NCBI RefSeq assembly: GCF_002115755.1
Contig: NZ_JFKA01000011.1
Location: forward strand, 1 to 64,000
Origin: Thalassospira mesophila
GTDB lineage: Bacteria > Pseudomonadota > Alphaproteobacteria > Rhodospirillales > Thalassospiraceae
Length of the DNA stretch: 64,000 nt
Direction: 5' to 3'
Below, in pieces: positions 46,552-58,500 of this stretch (its first letter is position 1; each line of letters starts with the position of its first letter). The position numbers and the translations under genes are program-made. A model generated the notes under the pieces. That model worked only from the letters and a program-made list of their open reading frames with translations. It was not told the origin of the DNA and made no database searches.

Positions 46552-49500
46552 TTATGCCGCCTTGGTTACCAGCGACAAGACCGGTGCCTTTTCGGCCAGT
46601 TCCGGTACAAAAACAGGGCCCTCATCGGTTGCCGCGTCATTCAGCCACAGGCCGGATTCCGCATCAAACACAAGGCTGGTGCCGCCTGATGGTGCCAGTT
46701 GCGCAAAGTCAACATAACGGCCATTTTCATCTAGCCACAGGAACGCGCCATCTTGCGGTTCGGCGTCCTGCCCGCTGTTGTCATTTCCGTCAGATCCTTG
46801 TGCCGGCGGATTGGCCGGGTTATCGCCAGTGCCATCCGGTGCGGCGTTACCTGGCGCCCCTTGTGCCGATCCCGGCCCTTGCGCGCCATTCGGGGTGCCC
46901 GCAGTCCCTGCCGACGGCAGGTCGTTGGCCCCTGCGGGCGCGTTAACCTGGGCACCAAACGAAACCGATGGTATCGTATTACCAATGCCATTCCCGGCAC
47001 CATTATTCGATGACAGCGCACTTTGATCGCTGGTTGACAGGATCGTGGCGGCTTCGATGAAACCGGCAATCGTGCCGTCATTTGTTTGATGAACAGACCC
47101 GACCCCGCCCAGAATGGCATTGGTGCCACCCACAAGCGAAAGCGAGCTGCCACTGTTACCGGCAATTCCGCCACCGCTTTGCCCGGTGCCAGCCAGAAGC
47201 CCGGCAACACCCGTGCTATTCGCCCCCGTCAGCGCACTTCCCGGCGCCGCGGTGCTGTGTGCGAATGATGATCCCGAACCGGACGAAGATGTCGTGCTGG
47301 TGATCGGTTGCAAGGTTGGACTGCGTGCGTCGATGCTGGCGAAATATGCCGCCTGCGGCTGCAAAATCGGGTCACCCTGAAAGGACGGGAACTCGGTTTT
47401 GGAATTACGGGTTTCGTCAATCCGGAATTCACCATTTTCAATCTGAACCAGATCAAGGGTCGGATCGGCAACAATGAAGTTCGGCTGTTCACCGCCCAGG
47501 ATAAAGTCCACACCCGAGCCTGAATCCAGCGTGTCTTTCCGACCGGTGAACGATTCCGTCGAACGCGCCATTCGGGGCAGGCTATCGTGATATTCCTTGC
47601 CCTGTTCACGCGGGACAAAGCCGTAATAAACTTCGCCTTCATCCCCGATCAGGATGTCGTCGTCAACACCGCCAAACAGGCTGTCCTCAAAGGCACCGCC
47701 GATCAGTTCGTCATTGCCTTCATCGCCATACAGAATGTCGTAGCCGTTATTTTCGGCAAGCAGTTCCTTGGTATGGATTTCAAGACGGTCGGTAACATCG
47801 CGATAGGTGGCACCACCCTGATCGCCGATAATGGCGTCGTTACCGGAATCGCCATCAAGATAATCGTCAAACGAACCGCCAATAAGGATGTCATTGCCAT
47901 CATTGCCGTGGATGGTGTCGTCACCACCAACAGCCTGATTGCGGGTTTCAAGGGTGTAATGTGTCCCAAGATCCCAGTTTTTCTTTTCGGCAATCACATA
48001 GATTTCCGAATTATCCAGTTTCAAATAGCCGGCATCGCCCAGAACCACGTCATCACCGGCACCTGCCGAAATGGTGTCTGCACCCTGACCACCAAAGATC
48101 GCATCATTGCCCGCCCCGGCATCAATAATGTCGGCACCGCCAATGGTTTCCTCGCGTGTTTCAAACATCACAAGGGTGCCGTCGGCCTTACGGGTCAGCT
48201 GTGCCAGGTCACCGGCGATATAATCGCTACCGGTGCCGGTCGTAATGCTGTCGCTTCCCGACCCGCCGAATACAACATTGTTGCCATTCCCGGCATCAAT
48301 CGTATCGTCGTTATTGGTACCGATATCGCCGTTACGCGCGATCACATCTGCGCCCGCACTGCCCATCGGCACAATAATGCCAAGATCACCCAGAATGGTG
48401 TCGTTACCGGCATTGCCAAAGATGCTGTCCTGGCCAATCCCGCCCAGGATCATGTCGTCGCCTGCTCCGGCGGTGATAAAGTCGTTGCCGCCAATAGCTT
48501 CTTCAACTGTTTCAAAACTGACCAGCGTGCCGTTGCTGTCGCGTTTCAGTTCGGCAAGATCACCCGAGATATAATTGGTATTGCCTGCGCCGTTGCCAGT
48601 ACCCGTGCCAATCGTGATCGTGTCATTGCCAGAACCACCCAAAACAATTTTGTTACCGTCGCTTGCGGTAATGGTGTCGTTATTGGTCGAACCAATGTTG
48701 CCATTGCGGGCAATCACATCGGGGCCAGCACTGCCAACCGGGATAACAATGCCAAGGTCACCAAGGATAATGTCGGTGCCATCGCCGGTCGTAATCGTAT
48801 CCTGGCCAATACCACCCAGAATGATGTCATCACCCGTGCTGCTACCGGTCGTAATGGTGTCGTCGCCGCCAACGCTTTCGTCAACGGTTTCAAAGCTGAC
48901 CAGCTTGCCATCGGCATCACGTTTTAGTTCGGCAAGATCACCCGAGATATAGTTGGTGTTGCCAGCACCGTTACCGGTGCCTGTACCAATCGTGATCGTG
49001 TCATTGCCAGAACCACCCAGCACGATCTTGTTACCGTCACTTGTGGTAATGGTGTCGTTATTGGTCAAACCGATGGTGCCATTGCGGGCAATCACATCGG
49101 GGCCAGCACTGCCAACCGGGATAACAATGCCAAGGTCACCAAGGATAATGTCGGTGCCATCGCCGGTCGTAATCTTATCCTGACCAATACCGCCCAGAAT
49201 GATGTCATCACCCGTGCTGCTGCCGGTCGTAATGGTGTCATCACCACCAACGCTTTCTTCAACCGTTTCAAAGCTGACAAGCTTGCCATCGGCATCGCGT
49301 TTCAGTTCGGCAAGATCACCCGAGATATAATTGGTGTTGCCTGCGCCGTTACCAGTACCCGTACCAATCGTGATCGTGTCATTGCCAGAACCACCCAAAA
49401 CAATTTTGTTACCGTCGCCTGCGGTGATCACGTCATTATTAGTGGTGCCGGTGCTGCCATTGCGGGAAATGACATCGGCCCCTGCACTGCCAACCGGGAT

Positions 49501-52500
49501 AACAATACCCAGATCGCCAAGGATAATATCGTCACCGTCGCCACTGGTGATGGTGTCCTGGCCAATGCCGCCAAGAATGACATCGTTCCCGGCACCGGTT
49601 TCAATAATGTCGTTACCACCAGATGTTTCTTCGGCGGTTTCAAAAATCAGAACCGGGTCAGCGGCCAACTCGCTTAACGGGTCTTCCGAGCCATCGGGCA
49701 GGGTAAATTCGCTGCGGGTTACCTGGGCGTTGTCGCCCGCAATGTGGTTGTTGCCTTCACCACCATAGATGCTGTCATCGCCACCGCCGCCCAGCAGGAT
49801 ATCGTTACCGGCATTGCCATAAATTGTATCGGCGGCACCATTGGCGAAATTATGGGCGATAATATCGGCATCCGTCCCATTGGCGGGAATAATAATACCA
49901 AGGTCGCCCAGTATAACGTCAAGGCCGTCATCGCCCGTCAGGGTATCGGAACCGGTTCCGCCCATAATGACGTCGTTGCCAAGTTTGCCATTAATAATAT
50001 CGGCACCACCGATAGTTTCATTGGTGGTTTCGGCACGTGAAATACGGGCAACCTTGTCGCGGGTAACAGTGCCAATGTCGCCCAACAGGGTATCATTACC
50101 TTCGCCACCATCAATGGTGTCGTTGCCGCCACCACCAATGACAATGTCAAAACCGCTATCGGCATTGATCAGATCGTTGCCACTGTTGCTGCCGTCACGT
50201 CCGGTGATGGTTGCGCCAAGGCCGGTTGTGGGTTCGATGATGCCGTAATCGCCAAGGATGATATCGGAACCGGTCCCGCCGGTAATGAAATCACCAAACA
50301 CAACAACATTGTCGCCACCGTTGCTGACAGACAGAGACTGCGTACCACCGCCGCCGAGCAACATATCCGTGCCCGCACCGCCATCGATAATGTCAGACGA
50401 TCCCTGGCCTTCCTCAACGGTTTCAACCGAAATGACATCAAGGATCAGGCTGGTCTGACTGCGCAGCAGGCTGATATTATCGCCGCCAACGGTATCACGG
50501 CCACTTTCGCCCAACAGGGTATCTGAACCCAAACCACCAATCAGGATATCGTTGCCGCTGCCGCCCTTGATTGTATCGTTGCCCGTGGCGCTGTTGTTAC
50601 CACGCACAAGATACTGCCCCGGCGTGGAAGCCCCGGCAGAACCCTGCACAAGACCGGTATCGCCAATCAGAATATCGTTATGGTTACCACCATCGATATA
50701 ATCGTTACCGACCCCGCCAAAGATGATGTCTTCGTTATCACCACCGTAAAGGGTGTCGTTACCGCCAACTCCCGGTGCGACATCGGTATTGGCCGTAACC
50801 AGCATACCGTTTGCATCAAAGGTGATGGTGCCAGTATCGCCAAACAGGATGTCGTTGCCGTCTCCACCGTTCAGCATGTCGGTGCCTGCACCGCCAAACA
50901 TATAATCGTCGCCATCATCGCCATAAAGGCTGTCGTTACCGCCCTGGGATGATGAAGATTCAAGGGTAAGGCTGGTGGCCGTAGAACCGGTTTCGTCGCC
51001 AAACATGCGGTCAACACCGTCGCCGCCATGCAACACGTCGTTGCCAAGGCCACCGACGATCAGATCAAACCCTTTTTCACCATACAGGGTGTCGTTGCCG
51101 TCTTCGCCAAAGATATCGTCGTTGCCCGATCCGCCGTGGATAACGTCATTACCGGTGCCACCATGAATAATATCGTTGCCCGTGCCCGCGTCGACATAAT
51201 CGTTCCCGGCCCCGGCATAAATGGTGTCGTTCCCGGTATCGCCGTAAATGCTGTCATTGCCCGAACCACCATAAACGGTGTCGTCGCCCTTGCCCGCGCG
51301 GATAACGGCCGTTCCCGAACTCATGGTGCCGCCGCTGATCCCCTGTCCATCAAGGCGGATAACATCATTTCCGGCACCACCGTCGAGCACCATGCTTGAT
51401 GTAATGCCACTAAGAATGATCTTGTCGTCACCAGCGCCGCCAAAAGCGACAACCGATTTAACATGGTCAAATGTCTGGACAACATTATTAAACAGCGACG
51501 ACCAGACCTCGATCTTTTCATCGTCAACCGTGCCACCGACATGCTTGAGATAGAAGGTCTCGTCACCATCCTCGGTATTATCAACCAGACGATCACCGGC
51601 ATGGGTCCCCATGTTAACTGTAAGCGTTCCGCTATCATCAAGGTTAGCCAAAACTGGCGCGCTTGGCGGATTCAAATCCCAGGTAAAGATGGTGGCTTTG
51701 AAAATGGTAATATCAAGTTCAAAAACGGTGACGTTCGTAAAGAGCAGATGTGCCGTAACATCGGCAATTGCTGCAACCCTGATATAAAGTTCACCATGAA
51801 TATCAAACAGATACTCGGGAGAAATTTCCATCAGGCCAAGGAACTCGGATGCGCGCAGTTTGCCATCGCCATTCGGATCGTTGATATCAAACGAAATCGT
51901 CGTACCAAGGGCCAGCTTCAACCCACCCGATGCCGAAATAATACCGGCGTTCAACTTGACACTGGCCGAGCCGTAAATTTCACCATTCATGACAATTTCG
52001 GGAATATCCTTGCTGCCATTGTGCAGGTCGGAAATATAGAAACCGTCAAACAGGGAAATCGGATCGCCGCTATCGACAAATTCGGCAAGGCCATGAAGGT
52101 CATAACCACCGGCAAGGTCGAACGTTACTTTAAAGTCAGTCCCAATACCGATTTCAAGCATCAAAAGCGGCGGATAAAGCGGATAAGGCCAGCTTTTGCT
52201 CAGATTGAACTCAAGATCAAATTTCGGAAGATCAAAATGGAACAGTTCAACCGCATCGGTCTGACCGGTTAACAGTTTAAGCGGCAGGTTATTGTCGGTC
52301 AGGATGGGTAATGAAAAAACGTTTATCCAGGTTTCTTTGGTCAAATCATCCAGCAAGCCGCCGGAAACCCCCATTTGGGTCTTGACCGCATCAAAGTTGC
52401 CAAACGCATAGTGGTCGTAATCAATGGCATCGGCAAGATTGATACTTTCAACGCCATTCGGGTTGTTCAGAACCGCATTGCCATCATATTTAAACGTTCC

Positions 52501-55500
52501 GAATTCGGCACCAATGGCATTATCACCGGCGGCAGCCTGGAACTTTTTAACCTGGTCAATCAGGTCAATCAGGTTATCCAGCGTTGCAATAAATTCAAAT
52601 ACACCACCGTTGGTCGCCCCGACAGAACGCGCCATGTCGAGAATGGACATGCTGCCAATAACCTCGGAAATACCCGGGATCGGCGAGGTCAGGAATTCAA
52701 CGAGCGGACGCAACGGGTCCAGCATTTCATCGATGGTCTCGAATATCGGCATCAGGATGTCGTTGATGATACCGGCCAGGTTCATCGTTACATCGCGGTA
52801 TTCAAGGCTGCCGTAATTGGCAACGGCTTGTGTGCCATCGCCGAATTTCTGATGAAAATCAAAATCGACATAAAGTTCGTGCGAAATTTCGGGCAGGCCA
52901 ACACCGGAAGCAGCACCGGATGCAGAACTGTGAACGTTAAAATCCAGTTGTCCTTCGGCATCAAGTGTTGAGGCAAACAAATGGTCAACACTGCGGACTT
53001 CGCCAAATGTCAGTCGGCCATCCTGTGACCGGTCATTAACATCAATATCGTTGCCGGCTGTGCTGCCCTGTTCGGGGTTAATGTCAAAGGTAACCGTACC
53101 GGCAAAGGCCGAAGCCTTGTCGGTGATATCCGAATTCAGAATGCCCTGGCGGCCTTCGGCATCAAGGCCATTAAAATCAAGGTTAAAGGATATGACCAGT
53201 TCATCAATTGCGCCGGTTTCAACAAAGAAACCCTGTGCCGCATTGATACCGAAATCAAAATCGAAATCCATGCCAAGTTCAAGATTGACCATCCCGCTTG
53301 AAACATCCAGCCCAAGTCCGGCGATACCAAGGTCTTCGGCAAGGTTGATATCCTGATCGTAGAAATCCCAGTGGATATCGGCCGAGAAACGAACTTCGTC
53401 GCTGCCGGAATCATAGGTGGCAATAACATCGACATCCTTGTTGTGGTCCGAACCATCAACAGCGCCGATCTGCTTGAGCATGTTTTCAAGGGCGGTTTCA
53501 ACGACCGTGGTGGTCGGCACAACAACACCGGGATTATCGTCCTGAAAGTCCTGAATGGCCTCGGAGATTGCGTCGATCAGACCGCTATGCAGGTCTTCAA
53601 AATAGTCGGCCGCCACCCCAAGGGCATCGCCAATAAACGGCAGGTCAAGTTCCAGCAGGCGGCTTTCAAGTTGCCCTTCGAGCTGGTTAAGGAAATAATC
53701 AAGGCCATTAAGCAAAAGACCCGGGCTGTTCAGAATGCTTTCGGCATTCAGACTATCGGCAATATCGGCACTGGTAACCGAAATGGTTTTGCCATCGCCA
53801 AAATAGTCGCTGATTTCAACGCCAACGCCGGGATTAAAAGCAACACCGCCAATGGTAAGCGGCAGATCGGCCTTAACCGCAATATCAGAGTCAACATTAA
53901 CGATATTCGCCACATCGTTGCTGTCAAGTTCACTAAAATACAAACGCTCATCGGCAGCAGAACCGTTATATTGATCATTCAGCGTAAGTTTGAGATGCGC
54001 CGGGCCCGAAACGGCAAAACCGTCTTCGCCAGCCGCCGCACTGCCCGAAAGCCCGCCCAACGCAACCGATCCACCGTCAACTTTGCCCGTGGTCGCGCCA
54101 AAGTTAGTGTTGAAGGTCAGGTTTGAGGCTGAAACCGATATATCAAGATTAACACCGGTTTTAGACGTATCGAGGAAGAAACGCTCGTTGGTGCTATCAG
54201 CATAAAGACGGGCACCGGTTAAAACACGCTGGCCATCCACCACGCCAGATTGCGTTCCGGCAATGCCCAGGTCTTCGGCCGCGGTTGAACCGTTAATCGA
54301 TTTAATGATCAGGCCGGGTTCTGCGCTGCTGGCGGCAACATCAGACATTTGCAAAGTTGCCGACCCGCCCAGAAGGCCGGTATCCGCACTAAACGAAATG
54401 TTATGCGAACCATCAATTGAAACCGAAACCAGATTGCCAAGGGCGGCATAAACCGGCACCGAACCATCAATCCCCGACATATCGGTAGTACTGACAAAGG
54501 TTTGACCCAAAGCCGTTTGAAGGGCCTTGGCAAAGGCGTCTTCGGTGGTGCGGTTTGCATCGGCATCAAGATGCACGGTAACAGCACCCGCACCATTTAC
54601 CGAAACGGCAAATTCAAAGGCAGCGGTCGTATCAAAATCATTGCCCAATGACCCCGAAATTACCGACGCCACATTGCCACCATCCACACCAAGCCCGTCC
54701 AGGCCAGTCGGGATAGACGATGCATCTGCCGTGGTAAGGTCGGTAAAGACCAGGCGACCATTTTCATCAATGCCAATGGTCAGTTCGCTATCCGACACAC
54801 CTGCGTCAGTGGCCGCTTTTTGAATACCGGCAATAATATCGGAAACCGTCGCACCGGTTTTTACCAGAGCATCAAGGTCAACTTCAAATTTTTCACCATT
54901 TGCCAGCGTGACCGAAAGATCGGTCTTGCTTGACGCGTTGGTGCCAATACCCTGCCCGCCATTGATATTGCCCACAGCCGTACTGCCGGTGGCGGGGGTG
55001 CTGTTTTCAGGCTGGGTCAACCGGAAACCAAGGGTCAGACCAACAGTTGCCGCTGCCGTAACATCAACAAGGCCGGTTCCATTGACATCGACAATATCGG
55101 AAAGCCCGCCCAGCAGGTTTTTAACTGCATCATCCCCGGCCTGATTGGCAAGGTCGCCAATGGCAAGGTTTAACGATTCTGAACTGCTGACAGTGGCCGG
55201 GCTATAGTTGATATCAATCATCAACGCCGTAGCATCATCGGTCAGATGAACATCAATGCCATTACTATTGGCATCCATGCCAAATGCTGTTTTCAGCGCG
55301 GTTTCAAGATCACCAAGGCCGGATGCCGGGTTATTTTTGAACGCAAGAAGGTGGGCTTTAATATCACCGGCAAAGTCAAGCAGGTCGGTGGCGCTCATAC
55401 CAAGTAGTGGCAGGTCTTTTGCAAGAATAGAACCCGAATACTGACCATTGATATATTCAAGTGCGGTTTGAAGACCCGCCAGAATATTGTCGATGTTCAA

Positions 55501-58500
55501 ATCGGCAAGGGCAGAAACGCTTTCGTCTGCCAAACCACCCAGATTAACCGTCGGTGTCAGGTTTTGCAGATCACCAATGGTATCAAGGTCGCTTAGCGTA
55601 ATGGTGATATTGCCAACATCAATGTCATCAAGGACATCGCCGGAAATGGCAACATTGGTAAGGGTTAACTGCGCATAAGGCTGATCACCGTGGCCCGAAC
55701 TGTACTGAACATCCGCAATGTCGGAAATTGCACTGTCATCATTGCCATACGCCGTTGCCAATACATCCCGCGCCGTTGTGGTATGCGGTGTTTCTGAATC
55801 GGATTCAGCATAAGTATTATGCAGGGAGACAACCGAATTAAGCGAAACAGACCCACTGCCATCGGCGGTAAAATCAATCAGCCCGACACGGCCGGTCGCA
55901 TCAAGATTTGAAATGGCAAGCTCAACATTAACAGCGGCATTGAAATCCTGAATGCCAAGATGGTTGGCATAGCTATCGCCATGAAGGGCAGAACTGGTGA
56001 TACGCGAAACAGTTTCAGCCGAATTTGCCTGATTGCTGCCTTCGATACCCAGATTAAGGCCAACCAGTGAATCATTAATCGAGGTCACCGAAAGATCAAC
56101 AGCATCCATTCGCAAGGACGAATTGAGCAGGTTACGTTCGCTGATTTTCTTGGTGGCCGCATCAATAACATTGGTGATGGTGGTCGCCACTTTCATCACC
56201 GATTTGCCATCATCCTCGCCAATGGTGACATGGACGATATCGCTGTAATGTTTATCGGCAACACCAAGCGACCCTTCGGGAACGTCAATACCCGCCAAAG
56301 CCGCATTAATGGCTGCGGCAAAATCATCGGCGGTTGTTCGCGATCCATCTGCTGCGATGTTAACGATGACGGGCGAAAACTTGCCGACTTTCAAAATAAA
56401 GCTGGTGGCAGCCCCAAAATCGGCATCATCGGCAATGGCACCCGACAAAACAGCTGACGGGGTAGAAGACGTGGTGTCGCTATAGGCATTGTGACCCAGA
56501 TTCAGACCAAAATCGCCCGCATTGTCGCTGGTACTTGCAGATGCGTCCTCGATGGTAATACGGAACGTATCGGTATCAAGCGAAACATGTAGATCACCAT
56601 CAAGTGCGTCAAGGTGGCTTACAAGTTCGGCGACGGTCCAGGACGGATCAACATCAAGGGTATATTGGGCGCCATCGCGCATGGTGATTTGAAGATCAGC
56701 CAGACCATCATCCGCGGTTATAACACCGTTGCCATCAAACAAACCGGACAGCGCCGGGGTGCTATCGCTCCAGTCGACACTGCTGCCCAGCCCGTGCATG
56801 TCAAATAGCAACGTTGCCGAAACGCCCATCACGGAATGCACCGACATATCGGCGCTGCCGGTCAGGCTATCAAGATCGCCAAGCGTTGTGCTGGCGTCAA
56901 AATTGACATCCCCGCTATAGGTCTGGGTATCGCCATAGGAAATATCCATGGCAAGGGAGCCATCGATAAAGCGTAAATCAAGCGCCTGGATCATTTCTGC
57001 GGCGGTGCCGGTGAAACCCAGAAGCGCCCCGGCTTGCTCGGAAAATTCGACGATATCGCTAAAGGATGTTTTACCCGCCAGGCTGCCAACTTCCAGCTTT
57101 GCCGGGGTATCGGTGCCGGTTTTGGTGGCGGCAAATACCAGCTTGCCGTCCCGCTGGGAAACCGTAACCCGGTCCTTGACCGACGATGTCGAAAGGGCCG
57201 CCGCGATTGCCGTGGCAAGGTCGGTAATATTGCTAATGGCATGTTCATCGCCAGTAACATCGGGGTCGGGGTCAACATTGCCCAGGGCAATATTTACTTC
57301 TTCACCGTCCAGAATAAGAACAAAGGTCAGACCGTTTTCGGGGAACGGGTTTTCGCCAAAATCAATAACGTCGCTGACGAGTTCCACTGACGAATTACCG
57401 TCGCTGGCCGAGGCACTTTGATCTTCGCTAAAGCCGATAACGCCAACTTCCGATCCCAATTGATCAATGATGTGCTGCATTTTTGCGGCAAGATCAATGG
57501 CATCGCCGACTGTCAAACCGTCGGCAAAGGGCAGGCTAACATCAAGAACGTCCCCTTGGTCAATGCTGTCAACAACACTGACAAAGTTCGTCATGATCGA
57601 AAGGAAATCCTTGGCATCAAAATTCGATAGAAGTTCCAGTTCCGAATTCATCGAAACACTGACTTCTTCATTCACCCCGACGACATGCCCGGTCACCGTA
57701 ATATCGGGGGTATCGCCAACATCGATACCTGAAATACCGGCAGCCGGACCTTCAAGGGTCAGGGGCAGACTTGCCAGAACGGAATTATCGCCGCCATTAT
57801 TTTGCGCGCTGACGGTAAGGACGCTCGACAAATTTGAAATCGATGACAGTTGGGACGTTGTAAGGTCATCAAGATGGCCGCTATCGGCAACATTCAGTGT
57901 AACGGAATAGTTGATACCGCCCTGTGTTGAATCATTGGCAACACCGCCAACCGTTAACGGGATAATACCCAAGGTCAATTTATGCCCGGTCAAATCCTGA
58001 TCAACGGTGCTTTGCAGGCTCAGACTATCGAGGCTGAATGTAATCGCGGATGTTTCATCAACGCTTTTATCAATCTTGATGGTGAAATTGATATCAAAGG
58101 TCAATTCCATTTCGCCATTGGTATCAAGCGAAATATTGTAGTCGTGGTTGGGGTCATCCACGCCAATGGTAAATTCACGGTCAATCGTCTGCGACATCGA
58201 CACCGCGTAAATTTCATTCCCGTCAACGGTAGTGTGGGTAATGTTCAGCGTGCTGTCGCCGTCGGCATAATAGCCGGAATCTTTAAAAAAGGTCTGCCAG
58301 TCTGTTTCAAGATTGGAAAGTTTATCGTCCGGGTCATCCTGGCCGTCATATTGAATGATCTGGCTTAGCGGATCGATAATGTTCTGTTTGAAAATATCGC
58401 TCAGATCCGCAAGCGCACCCGCGCCCGAATTTTCATCTGTGCCAAACACCATTGGCAGCGGGTCCGCAAACAGGTCGTGCCCTTCAAGATTGTCGAGCAG

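Noticed and set aside
47587-48927. 446-codon plus-strand open frame opposite the RTX block
   Set aside because: It is the mirror of repetitive Gly/Asp/Asn codons on the minus strand. Its translation is repetitive and has no recognisable fold or ribosome-binding site, while the minus-strand gene is clear.
48575-49708. CRISPR-like regular repeats
   Set aside because: The 378-bp period is in frame with the RTX gene and the units encode protein; there are no short repeats with unique spacers and no cas genes.
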